Positions 9,440-16,875 of a DNA stretch of 64,000 nt are shown piece after piece. Origin of the DNA: Photobacterium sp. TLY01 (GTDB lineage Bacteria > Pseudomonadota > Gammaproteobacteria > Enterobacterales > Vibrionaceae); assembly GCF_021432065.1 (NCBI RefSeq), contig NZ_CP090364.1, positions 2,308,601 through 2,372,600 on the forward strand. Direction: 5' to 3'. Every line of letters starts with the position of its first letter. Position 1 is the first letter of the stretch. A program made the position numbers and the translations under genes. The notes beneath the pieces are model-generated. The model had not been told where the DNA came from and ran no database searches. It saw nothing but the letters and a program-made list of their open reading frames with translations.

Positions 9440-10399
9440 ATGAGACTGATACTTGGCCCGATGGAAGGTGTACTTGACCACCTGATGCGGGAAATGCTCA
9501 CCGAAATCAATGACTACGATCTGTGCGTGACTGAATTTATCCGCGTGATCGATCAGCGTCTGCCAAAAAGTGTCTTCTATCGTCTGTGCCCGGAATTGTT
9601 GCAGGGCGGAAAAACCCTGTCCGGGACACCGGTTCGTGTTCAGTTACTTGGTCAGGATCCGGACTGGATGGCCGAAAACGCCCACCTCGCGGCTTCGCTG
9701 GGTTCCCCCGGTATCGATATCAACTTTGGCTGCCCGGCAAAATCAGTCAATAAAAGCCGGGGAGGCGCCGTATTGCTGCAAGAGCCTGAGCTGATGCATC
9801 AGATCGTCAAGGCTGTTCGCGATGCGGTTGATCCGCGGGTCCCTGTCTCGGCCAAAGTCCGTTTAGGCTGGGATGACCCGAGTCACTGCTTTGAAATCAC
9901 TGATGCGGTTTTGCAAGCCAAAGCAGATGAAATCACCATTCATGCCCGCACCAAAACCGATGGCTATAAAGCCGAGGCAATAAAATGGGACTACATCCGC
10001 CAGGTAAAAAAAGCATCCCAGATTTCAATTGTCGCAAACGGTGAAGTCTGGAATCATGCTGACGGACAAGCGTGTATGGCAGCCACGCAAGCCGATGCGC
10101 TGATGGTGTGTCGCGGCGCGCTCAACCTGCCGAATCTGGGCAATGTGGTTAAATATAATCACGCTCACATGGCATGGGAGACGGTGCTGGAACTGCTGCT
10201 GAAATATTCCGGTTACGAAATCAAAGGGGACAAAGGCCTGTATTACCCCAACCGCGTCAAACAGTGGTTTGCTTACCTTCGCCACGAATACCCGCAAGCC
10301 AAAGCCCTGTTTGCCGATGTCCGCCGCCATAACAAGGCTGCCCCTATTGTCGACGTACTCCAGTCAGCCAAAGAACAGCTGTTTCGTCAAGCCAGTTAA
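9440..10399 (+). CDS. dusC: tRNA-dihydrouridine(16) synthase DusC
   Basis: FMN-dependent enzyme that reduces U16 in the tRNA D-loop. The protein of 319 residues begins with the Dus signature MRLILGPMEGVLD and has INFGCPAKSVNKSRGGA, with the catalytic cysteine in GCPAK at about residue 98, and SAKVRLGWDD and IHARTKTDGY further on. The CPAK form, the length and the C-terminal segment RVKQWFAYLRHEYP assign it to the DusC group rather than DusA or DusB. The ATG at 9440 fits the family start. Confidence 0.93.
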   Translation: MRLILGPMEGVLDHLMREMLTEINDYDLCVTEFIRVIDQRLPKSVFYRLCPELLQGGKTLSGTPVRVQLLGQDPDWMAENAHLAASLGSPGIDINFGCPAKSVNKSRGGAVLLQEPELMHQIVKAVRDAVDPRVPVSAKVRLGWDDPSHCFEITDAVLQAKADEITIHARTKTDGYKAEAIKWDYIRQVKKASQISIVANGEVWNHADGQACMAATQADALMVCRGALNLPNLGNVVKYNHAHMAWETVLELLLKYSGYEIKGDKGLYYPNRVKQWFAYLRHEYPQAKALFADVRRHNKAAPIVDVLQSAKEQLFRQAS

Positions 10400-10480
10400 C
10401 CGCAGCAAAACTGACATAAAAACGTCATCAACAACACTTAGGCTTTCAATCATTCAAGCCTGTCATGAGTAGGTATGACA

Positions 10481-10948
10481 ATGAAAGTGTTGTTTATCAG
10501 TCGTCACAATACTTGCCGCAGTATCCTTGCCGAAGCGGTCGCCAGACGCTTTTTACCTGCTCATTTTGATGTCGCCAGCGCAGGTTCTGAGCCTCAGGGA
10601 GAGTTGCCTGCGCGCATGCAGACGTATCTGAGAGAGATGGGCCTTAACCCGGCAGATTACCGAAGCAAGTCCTGGGAAGAGTTTTCACGGTTTCATCCGG
10701 ATATTGTGATTTCAGTCGGCGATACTCAGCATGGCGAGCCCTGTCCGAACTGGCTGGCAGACGGCATCCGTGTCAATTGGGACTTACCCAATCCACTGAC
10801 AATCAGCCAGGACCCGGATGAGCAGGAAAAGGCTTGTGAGCAAACCGCACAGCTGCTGAAGCACCACGTCGATACGCTGAGCACACTGCCGATAGATAGC
10901 ATGAGTGCAGAAGAGATAAAAACAAGGCTGAGCCAAATTGCCTTATAG
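10481..10948 (+). CDS. ArsC/low-molecular-weight phosphatase-like protein with altered active site
   Basis: Protein of 155 residues with the fold of low-molecular-weight tyrosine phosphatases and thioredoxin-linked arsenate reductases. The N-terminal phosphate loop reads S7-R-H-N-T-C12-R13-S14, where the family has Cys-x5-Arg: the catalytic cysteine is serine (codon AGT), although Arg13 remains. In the second redox region, ISVGDTQHGEPCP, the middle cysteine of the arsenate reductases is also absent (Val79 in its place) and only Cys88 is kept. It is therefore unlikely to act as a normal reductase or phosphatase, and may bind an anion or protein instead. ATG at 10481 has AGG at proper distance; ATG at 10475 is the other choice. 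Confidence 0.8.
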   Translation: MKVLFISRHNTCRSILAEAVARRFLPAHFDVASAGSEPQGELPARMQTYLREMGLNPADYRSKSWEEFSRFHPDIVISVGDTQHGEPCPNWLADGIRVNWDLPNPLTISQDPDEQEKACEQTAQLLKHHVDTLSTLPIDSMSAEEIKTRLSQIAL

Positions 10949-10961
10949 CTCACTTGCCGCC

Positions 10962-11000
10962 ATTTTGCCGCCACCAAAACCTGCCCAGATGGCGGAAAAT
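10962..11000. terminator. Terminator between the ArsC-like gene and ycgN
   Basis: Arms ATTTTGCCGCCA and TGGCGGAAAAT pair with one bulged G across a 16-base loop. The A/T-rich outer stem makes it a plausible bidirectional terminator for these convergent genes. Confidence 0.55.
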
Positions 11001-11005
11001 AAGGG

Positions 11006-11440
11006 CTAGCGGTTCGGGTGATTCTGGATGTGATCTTCCCAGTCAATCACATCAATTTCATACACGACTTTATCGCGCACCGACTGATTAGCCGCATGCA
11101 TGGCGTCTTTGGAACCGGTAATCAAAGGGTGCCACTCCGGCAAGGGCTTACCTTCAGCCAGCAGGCGATAGGCACAGGTGTCCGGCAGCCAGCTGAATTC
11201 ATCAATGCGCTCACGGGTAAGTTTCAGGCACTCTTCGCCCGATTCAAACCGATTGGCATAGTCTTTACAGGAACAGGTTTGATCATCGAGCAAGCTGCAG
11301 GCGACATTGGTGTAGTAAATCTCATCAGTGTCATCATCGATGAGTTTATGCAGACAGCACTTACCACAGCCGTCACACAGTGATTCCCACTCTGCATCTG
11401 TCATTGCTGTCAGGTCTTTCTCTTGCCAAAATGCTGCCAT
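11006..11440 (-). CDS. ycgN: YcgN/UPF0260 family cysteine-cluster protein
   Basis: Cytosolic protein of 144 residues of the UPF0260 family. Cysteines occur in the pattern [11 protein letters not shown] near the N-terminus, [11 protein letters not shown] in the middle, EECLKL and DTCAYRLL, which is the conserved cysteine cluster likely to hold zinc or an iron-sulfur cluster. The tail [19 protein letters not shown] is typical of YcgN. Function unknown. It is the first of two unrelated-length cysteine-cluster genes in 1 kb, facing away from the second. Confidence 0.88.
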   Translation of the reverse strand: MAAFWQEKDLTAMTDAEWESLCDGCGKCCLHKLIDDDTDEIYYTNVACSLLDDQTCSCKDYANRFESGEECLKLTRERIDEFSWLPDTCAYRLLAEGKPLPEWHPLITGSKDAMHAANQSVRDKVVYEIDVIDWEDHIQNHPNR

Positions 11441-11611
11441 TGCTGTGCCCCAATCTCTGCGTGATTCGCCCTCTTATTGTAGGGATAAGAGGAAACAAGG
11501 CGGTGTTATAGCTGTCTGCACGGCAAAGTGCAAGCCTCAGTCAGGATTTCCCCCTCTCAGTCAGAGGTACAACAGCCGCAAAGGTTGATTCCCGAGACTA
11601 TGGGTGATAGT

Positions 11612-11660
11612 TTGCGCCACCAGCGCAAGCGGCCAGTGATACTGGCCGGAATCACGAAGT
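11612..11660 (+). other. Tandem hairpins upstream of the small cysteine-cluster gene
   Basis: Two adjacent perfect inverted repeats: TTGCGC / GCGCAA with a CACCA loop (11612-11628), then CGGCCAGT / ACTGGCCG with a GAT loop (11630-11648). They lie in the 263-base gap between ycgN and the 11704 gene, about 50-90 bases before the start codon, so they may form a leader RNA. No known riboswitch class was recognised. Confidence 0.4.
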
Positions 11661-11703
11661 GTCACTGTTGGATAAGACTGTCAGATAAGTATAGAAGGTT
11701 GGA

Positions 11704-11970
11704 ATGGATTGTCGTTTAGGCTGCGGAGCCTGTTGTATTGCCCCGAGTATTTCTTCCCCCATACCGGGTATGCCTGATGGCAAGCCTGCCGGGGTGCGCT
11801 GTATTCAGCTAAACGACAATAATCTGTGTAAGCTTTTTGGCAAGCCGGAAAGACCGGCAGTATGCCATCACTTCAAACCCTGTCCGGATGTCTGCGGCGC
11901 CACCAATCAGCAAGCGCTGTTGAACCTGACAGAGCTGGAGCAGATTTCAGACGTTCACTTTACCGGATAA
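11704..11970 (+). CDS. YkgJ-family cysteine-cluster protein
   Basis: Small protein of 88 residues starting MDCRLGCGACC, followed by GVRCIQL, NNLCKLFGKPERPAVC and FKPCPDVCG. The C-x-x-x-C-x-x-CC start and the later cysteines match the YkgJ (zinc/iron-chelating) family, PF03692. The length is normal for the short members. Function unknown. Its 3' end overlaps the 3' end of the convergent TIGR02647 gene by 24 bases. Confidence 0.85.
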   Translation: MDCRLGCGACCIAPSISSPIPGMPDGKPAGVRCIQLNDNNLCKLFGKPERPAVCHHFKPCPDVCGATNQQALLNLTELEQISDVHFTG

Positions 11971-12192
11971 TATTCGCAAGGCTGATTTGGCGTGCTCCAG
12001 GGCCTGATGGCCCGAACTGGTCAGATAGCCGCCATCGGGCTGAGTGACGAGCCCTTTATCATATAAGCGCTGTGCAGCCGAGATCATCTCTGAACTCGCT
12101 TCATGGTTCACCTTGATCCCCTCCATATCACTGTGCATCGGGAATTTCACCAACAGATTCAACTCATGGACTAACTCTGGCGTCAGGGGCAT
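11947..12192 (-). CDS. TIGR02647 family small protein
   Basis: Protein of 81 residues beginning MPLTPELVHELNLLVKF, the signature of the uncharacterised TIGR02647 family found in marine gammaproteobacteria. The middle part (SEMISAAQRLYDKGLVTQPDGGYLTSSGHQALEHA) looks like a winged helix-turn-helix, so DNA binding is possible. The ATG at 12192 is preceded by AGGAGAGG at five bases, a near-perfect ribosome site; the frame is open further upstream but without support. Confidence 0.8.
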   Translation of the reverse strand: MPLTPELVHELNLLVKFPMHSDMEGIKVNHEASSEMISAAQRLYDKGLVTQPDGGYLTSSGHQALEHAKSALRILSGKVNV

Positions 12193-12283
12193 AGCGACCT
12201 CTCCTCTTAAGAACTTATCTCCAAGCATAGTGAGAGAAACCCAAAGTCGCTGCGGTTTAGATCAAAACAACAGTAATTATCTG

Positions 12284-12326
12284 AAAAAAAAGAAAACCGC
12301 TTACCCCGGTTCAGGATAAGCGGTTT
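12284..12326 (-). terminator. Intrinsic terminator of the Tim44-like gene
   Basis: Ten-bp arms AAACCGCTTA / TAAGCGGTTT (12294-12303 and 12317-12326). Read on the minus strand it is followed by TTTTCTTTTTTTTTC, a long T tract, so it ends transcription from the Tim44-like gene about 40 bases after its stop. Confidence 0.85.
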
Positions 12327-12367
12327 ATGAAACGCTTGAGTTTCTAGCGTGCTTTACGTGCGTTCTG

Positions 12368-13231
12368 TCAGGCCTGGATACCGACAATCAGCCAAGGTGC
12401 ATTGGGTGTCATCAGATCACGCTCCAAATGCCAGATATCAGAGATATCTTCTTCAACACCTTCATGGCTGTCTTTGTAGCGTCCGGTAAACTTCACACTC
12501 AGATGCGCCGTATTGGCATCATAGTCGGCACGCACCAACTCTGCATCAACATACATCACTTCAGTGTGCTGCTCGCCATCCAGCTTACTGCGCTCTGCTT
12601 TTAAATCATCAAACAGCGCCGGGCTGACATACTCACGGATGGTTTCCAGCTCATTGAAATTCCATGCGCCTTGCAGTGTGCGGTAATGCTCGCGCGCACC
12701 TTGCAAAAAAGCATTCATATCAAAGCCCGGAGGCAGATTGAACGGCACATCGCTATCAGTTGCGCGATACTCAGGCTGGGCAGTCGCCGCACCGGTAAAG
12801 GCATCCGCTTGCTGACGGTACGCACCTTGTGCCTGAGGGGAGTCGCCGGCGTACGCCTGCTGATGTCCCATCGCAGTTGGCTTGGCTTTACGCATGCCTT
12901 TCAGGAACTTGAAAATCAGAAAAGCGATCAGGCCAAAAATCAGGATATCCATAAACTGAATCCCTTCAAAAGCGCCACCGAAGAATGCTGCCAGCAGTCC
13001 ACCGGCGAGGAGTCCGCCCAGCAGTCCGCCCATCAAGCCTTTTTTGCCGGCTGATGCCGTGGGGTTCTGTTTACTGATCGTATCGGTTTGCTGCGGTTGC
13101 TGTTTTTGCGCCGGAGCCGTATTGTAGCTCTTGCCCAAAGATTTGCTGCCGCCAAACTTTTTCGCTTCCGCGTGCGGAGCCGTGAAAGACACAGCCACCA
13201 GTAACGCGAACATGGTGATATAGCGTTTCAT
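12368..13231 (-). CDS. Tim44-like domain protein with signal peptide
   Basis: Protein of 287 residues. A signal peptide (MKRYITMFALLVAVSFTAPHAEA) is followed by a basic, glutamine-rich linker, glycine-rich segments (GLMGGLLGGLLAGG), a membrane-spanning stretch (about residues 90-110, ILIFGLIAFLIFKFL) and a C-terminal Tim44-like domain (about residues 160-287) with the ending SDIWHLERD. The family is widespread in proteobacteria and of unknown function; the domain resembles the lipid-binding part of mitochondrial Tim44. Start at 13231 has AAAGGA upstream; the frame's earlier ATG at 13261 would spoil the signal peptide. Confidence 0.85.
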   Translation of the reverse strand: MKRYITMFALLVAVSFTAPHAEAKKFGGSKSLGKSYNTAPAQKQQPQQTDTISKQNPTASAGKKGLMGGLLGGLLAGGLLAAFFGGAFEGIQFMDILIFGLIAFLIFKFLKGMRKAKPTAMGHQQAYAGDSPQAQGAYRQQADAFTGAATAQPEYRATDSDVPFNLPPGFDMNAFLQGAREHYRTLQGAWNFNELETIREYVSPALFDDLKAERSKLDGEQHTEVMYVDAELVRADYDANTAHLSVKFTGRYKDSHEGVEEDISDIWHLERDLMTPNAPWLIVGIQA

Positions 13232-13516
13232 CAATCCTTTACCTTTGCCTGTAAAATGCAATCCTTATGCATCCTAGCTGGGGGGATGGTAAAGTCAATC
13301 CAGTCTGGGATCCAAATTGTTACCAAATTTAGCAATTCTGATTATATTGCACTGATTCGCTTGATTACCGGCCGACAAGAACAAGCCACTACCGCTTGAC
13401 AAACAATGCGATCTTCTCCGGCTAAGCTAATGAAATGGCTTGTTACTTCCTGTACATCCCACCTAGTATTAGGCAAGACCAGTTTATCCCAATTTACTTA
13501 CAGCGAGGCAATCACC

Positions 13517-13924
13517 ATGCAAGAAGCAGCGCATCAGAACACGCACAGTAAACTGATAGGCTATTTGCTTTGGATTTTTGGCTTTACCGGCGCCCACCGT
13601 TTTTATTACGGCAAACCTGTGACCGGTACGATCTGGTTCTTTACCCTGGGCCTGTTAGGCATTGGCTGGTTGATCGATCTGTTCTTGATTCCCGGCATGG
13701 ACAAAGAAGCGGATCTGCGTTTTCAAAGCGGAGAGCTGGACTATAACATTGCCTGGCTGATGCTCACTTTCCTGGGGGTTTTCGGTGTTCACCGGATGTA
13801 TATGGGAAAATGGATCAGCGGGCTCTTATATTTACTGACATTTGGCTTTTTCCTGATTGGTGTTTTGATTGATTTCTGGACACTGAATGAGCAGGTGTCG
13901 GTCAAAAATGCCGAACGCCGTTAA
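13517..13924 (+). CDS. Membrane protein with two TM2 domains
   Basis: Protein of 135 residues made of two copies of the TM2 fold. Copy one (about residues 12-65) reads SKLIGYLLWIFGFTGAHRFY, a glycine-rich turn and IGWLIDLFLIP; copy two (about 75-125) reads AWLMLTFLGVFGVHRMYMG and LIGVLIDFWTL. Both have the G-x-H-R-F/M-Y motif between two hydrophobic helices. Four membrane passes are expected. The role of TM2 proteins in bacteria is unknown. I chose ATG at 13517 because CGAGG precedes it; upstream in-frame codons give an uncharacteristic leader. Confidence 0.82.
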   Translation: MQEAAHQNTHSKLIGYLLWIFGFTGAHRFYYGKPVTGTIWFFTLGLLGIGWLIDLFLIPGMDKEADLRFQSGELDYNIAWLMLTFLGVFGVHRMYMGKWISGLLYLLTFGFFLIGVLIDFWTLNEQVSVKNAERR

Positions 13925-13969
13925 TACCGGTCAGTAAGAGACATTCTTGACCCGGAAGTTTTGTTGCCC

Positions 13970-14000
13970 ATAGAATATTGAACATTGTTCTATATTCTAT
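13970..14000. promoter_or_regulatory. 31-bp palindrome, likely operator of the TetR gene
   Basis: Arms ATAGAATATTGAAC (13970-13983) and GTTCTATATTCTAT (13987-14000) around ATT: 13 of 14 positions pair. It lies 90 bases before the tetR start, in the only non-coding gap before the tetR-acyltransferase pair. TetR-type dimers bind such palindromes, often before their own gene. A second inverted repeat, TAGCACA / TGTGCTA, follows at 14009-14029. Confidence 0.65.
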
Positions 14001-14089
14001 ACTTTTTATAGCACACGCAGCCTGTGCTAAGGCAGTCAGCAAACTGTCCGGCCTTTTATTTGTGCTTAGCGCACCATGTAGGGAAGATC

Positions 14090-14686
14090 ATGGCAAGACG
14101 AAACGATCACACGCGGGAAGAGCTCATCAGCATGACACTGGAGCAGGTTAAAAAGTTTCTCAGCGAGCACCCCCATCACGAACTCAGCTTACGTAAAGTC
14201 GCTGCAATGATTGGCTATGTGCCCAGCACCTTAGTCAATGTGTTTGGTAATTATAACCTGCTGTTACTTCATGCTGTTGCCCAAACTATGGATGAATTGT
14301 TTGCTGAAGCTGAAAAACAGTTGCAGCAGTCAGAGTCAACTACTGACGCACTGCGCAAACTTGCCTACTGCTATTTGAATTTTGCGATTGATAATCCTTA
14401 CCGCTGGCAACTGATTTTCCAGCACACCATGAATGGTGAGGAGCTGCCAGAGTGGCAAAATCAACGCATCAATAACATGATTAACATGCTGGAAAGCCTG
14501 ATCCGCCAGCTCATTCCTGACCAGTCCGAAACCGCGGTGATGGAAGCCAGTCGCGTTCTGTGGGCAGGCGTACATGGTATTACTCTGCTCACGGTTGACG
14601 ATAAACTGTTCACCGCAACGCCCGTTGACGGAAAAGCGCTGATCGACAACCTGCTGGACACTTACCTGAACAATTGGCAGGTATGA
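14090..14686 (+). CDS. TetR-family transcriptional regulator
   Basis: Regulator of 198 residues. The N-terminal helix-turn-helix covers about residues 8-55 (TREELISMTLEQVKKFLSE, LSLRKVAAMIGYVPSTLVNVFGNYNLLLLH). The C-terminal ligand domain contains the Trp-His-Gly segment LWAGVHGITLLT found in the WHG class of TetR proteins. ATG at 14090 has TAGGGAAG just upstream. It lies 14 bases before the transporter/acyltransferase gene and is very probably co-transcribed with it, so the likely ligand is a lipid or acyl compound. The palindrome at 13970-14000 is the natural operator candidate. Confidence 0.88.
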   Translation: MARRNDHTREELISMTLEQVKKFLSEHPHHELSLRKVAAMIGYVPSTLVNVFGNYNLLLLHAVAQTMDELFAEAEKQLQQSESTTDALRKLAYCYLNFAIDNPYRWQLIFQHTMNGEELPEWQNQRINNMINMLESLIRQLIPDQSETAVMEASRVLWAGVHGITLLTVDDKLFTATPVDGKALIDNLLDTYLNNWQV

Positions 14687-14700
14687 AGGAGCCCAGCCCG

Positions 14701-16572
14701 ATGAGTTACTCACAATCTGCTTTACTGACCCAACGCCGTTTTCTGCCATATTTCATTACCCAGGCGCTGGGCGCATTTAACGATAATATTTATAAAAATG
14801 TGCTGCTCATTCTGATCGCCTTTGCCGCCCCCGGTACTTTGCCCTTTGAGTCCGATTTCATTATTAATCTGGCTGCCGGTATCTTTATTTTACCGTTCTT
14901 TTTGTTCTCTGCATCTGCCGGTGTACTGGCAGACTCATACGACAAAGCCAGCATCATGCGTAAAGTAAAAATGGCTGAAATCATCATCATGGCCATGGCC
15001 GCTGTGGCGTTTGTGGCAGAAAATTATACGGCCTTATTACTGCTGCTGTTTCTGATGGGATCGCAATCAGCCTTCTTTGGCCCTGCCAAGTATGCTTTAC
15101 TGCCTCAGCACCTGAAAAAAGAAGAGCTGGTTCCTGGCAATGCGTTGGTTGAAACAGGGACCTTCCTGGCCATACTGATCGGTACCCTGCTTGCCGGAAT
15201 CATTGCCGATCAGGAAGAGGCAAGGACCATTGCCGCTGTGGCTGTGGTGTCGTTCGCCGTTTTGGGTTATGCCAGTTCGCGTTATATCCCTGAAGCCAAG
15301 CCCTGCCGTGAAGGTCAGCGGTTTCGCTGGCAGCCGGTCAGACAGACGCGCAGAACCCTTTCCATCGCTGCAAAAGATAAAGTGGTGTTGCAGTGCGTGC
15401 TGGGGATCAGCTGGTTCTGGTTTCTGGGAGCCAGTTATCTGACTCAGTTTCCCAACTTTGCCCGCTTGTTCCTTGGCGGAAATGCTGCTTCGGTTTCTGT
15501 GCTGCTGACCTTATTTTCCATCGGTATTGCTATTGGCTCGCTGCTGTGTGATCGCCTTTCTGGCCATCGGATTGAGCCGGGCATTGTTCCGCTGGGCTCA
15601 CTCGGCATCACACTGTTTGGTGCAGACCTGATGTTTGCGACCCCTGACATTGCTCCGGTGTCAGACTCGTTATGGGCCTTTCTGACCCAACCGGATCTGA
15701 TTCGGGTGTTCTTCTCACTGACCATGCTGGGTGTGTCCGGCGGTATCTATATCGTGCCCCTGTACGCCATGATGCAAAACCGCGCCGAGCCGTCAGAACG
15801 AGCACAGGTGATTGCAGCCAACAATATCTGGAATGCTATTTTCATGGTCGTTAGCGCAGTAACAGCGATCGTTTTCCTGTCTGTACTATCTTTATCAATT
15901 CCGCAGTTTTTCCTGTTTCTGGCCGGCCTGAATCTGCTGGTGCTGGGATATATCTACCTGCAGGCACCTGACTTTTTCTGGCGCTTCCTCATCTGGATTG
16001 TCAGCCATACCTTGTACCGGGTCAGCCACCAGCAGCTGGAGAACATCCCCAAACAAGGCGGGGCTTTAATTGTCTGTAACCATGTCAGCTATATGGATGC
16101 CCTGCTGCTGGCCGGTGCCTGCCCTCGTCCGATCCGCTTCATCATGGATGAGGACATCTTCAAGCTGCCACTGATTAAAACCTTCTGCAGCGCCTGCAAA
16201 GTCATACCGATTGCAGCCAAAGACAGGCGTTCGATTCAAAAGGCCTTCGAAGAAGTAGAATATTATCTGTCTCAAGGGGAACTGGTGTGTATCTTCCCTG
16301 AAGGTAAACTCACCCATGATGGGGAAGTCGGACCTTTCATGCGTGGAGTGGACCTGATTTTGAAACGCTCCCCTGCGCCTGTCATTCCAATGGCGCTGCA
16401 AGGCCTGTGGGGCAGCTACTTCAGCCGTGAAGGCGGTAAAGCCTTGCTGAAATGGCCAAAACGTTTCTGGTCGCGGGTGACGATTGTCGCCGGCCCTCCG
16501 GTGAATGCGCAATCGGCCAACAGCGCAGCTTTACGGGAGACCGTGATTGCCCTGCGCGGCGAATCTCGCTAA
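14701..16572 (+). CDS. Two-domain MFS transporter / PlsC-type acyltransferase (LplT-Aas-like)
   Basis: Protein of 623 residues. Residues 1 to about 420 form a major-facilitator transporter like the lysophospholipid flippase LplT (LPYFITQALGAFNDNIYKN, LPFFLFSASAGVLADSYDKA, SQSAFFGPAKYALLPQ). The rest is a PlsC/LPLAT acyltransferase: N460-H461-V-S-Y-M-D466 gives the catalytic H(x4)D, followed by IFPEGKLTHDG and VIPMALQGLWGS. Such fusions (with or without an acyl-ACP synthetase domain) import or flip lysophospholipids and re-acylate them. No AMP-binding synthetase domain is present, unlike full Aas fusions. ATG at 14701 has AAGGAGCCC upstream; it directly follows tetR. Confidence 0.9.
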   Translation: MSYSQSALLTQRRFLPYFITQALGAFNDNIYKNVLLILIAFAAPGTLPFESDFIINLAAGIFILPFFLFSASAGVLADSYDKASIMRKVKMAEIIIMAMAAVAFVAENYTALLLLLFLMGSQSAFFGPAKYALLPQHLKKEELVPGNALVETGTFLAILIGTLLAGIIADQEEARTIAAVAVVSFAVLGYASSRYIPEAKPCREGQRFRWQPVRQTRRTLSIAAKDKVVLQCVLGISWFWFLGASYLTQFPNFARLFLGGNAASVSVLLTLFSIGIAIGSLLCDRLSGHRIEPGIVPLGSLGITLFGADLMFATPDIAPVSDSLWAFLTQPDLIRVFFSLTMLGVSGGIYIVPLYAMMQNRAEPSERAQVIAANNIWNAIFMVVSAVTAIVFLSVLSLSIPQFFLFLAGLNLLVLGYIYLQAPDFFWRFLIWIVSHTLYRVSHQQLENIPKQGGALIVCNHVSYMDALLLAGACPRPIRFIMDEDIFKLPLIKTFCSACKVIPIAAKDRRSIQKAFEEVEYYLSQGELVCIFPEGKLTHDGEVGPFMRGVDLILKRSPAPVIPMALQGLWGSYFSREGGKALLKWPKRFWSRVTIVAGPPVNAQSANSAALRETVIALRGESR

Positions 16573-16586
16573 AACGCTGACACAAC

Positions 16587-16619
16587 GGAAAGTGCGTGAT
16601 TTTGCGCTTTCCGTTTTTC
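16587..16619 (+). terminator. Intrinsic terminator after the acyltransferase gene
   Basis: Stem GGAAAGTGCG / CGCTTTCC (one bulged base) followed by GTTTTTCT, starting 14 bases after the stop codon. Confidence 0.8.
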
Positions 16620-16875
16620 TCCTGATTTAACTTTTTTCACAGAATAATTCACTAAAATAAAAACCAATATTAATTGTTAAAACCATCCGTTAGCCAACGA
16701 AAGCGAGATATCCTCGGCCTGTTCGCCTTTAGACCAACTTTCACGCTTTTGGTTTTTTATTCTGATAAACATTAAAATACCGCCCCTTCACATAATTTTT
16801 TCCTGCAAACCCTTTATCAAAAGGTGGCATTTAGTGTAATTTGTGGGAAATATTCACTTTTCGCAGGATAACCAC
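16620..16875. other. Intergenic region upstream of alaA
   Basis: About 255 A+T-rich bases between the terminator and alaA. Short runs of T and A and several -10 like hexamers are present, as expected for the alaA promoter (leucine-responsive control is known for the enteric gene), but I cannot place a single promoter with confidence. No open frame or RNA gene is seen. Confidence 0.4.

Noticed and set aside
13381..13396. Sequence CACTACCGCTTGAC resembling an inverse ops site
   Set aside because: It matches only the core GCGGTAG and lies before a TM2 gene, not a polysaccharide operon.
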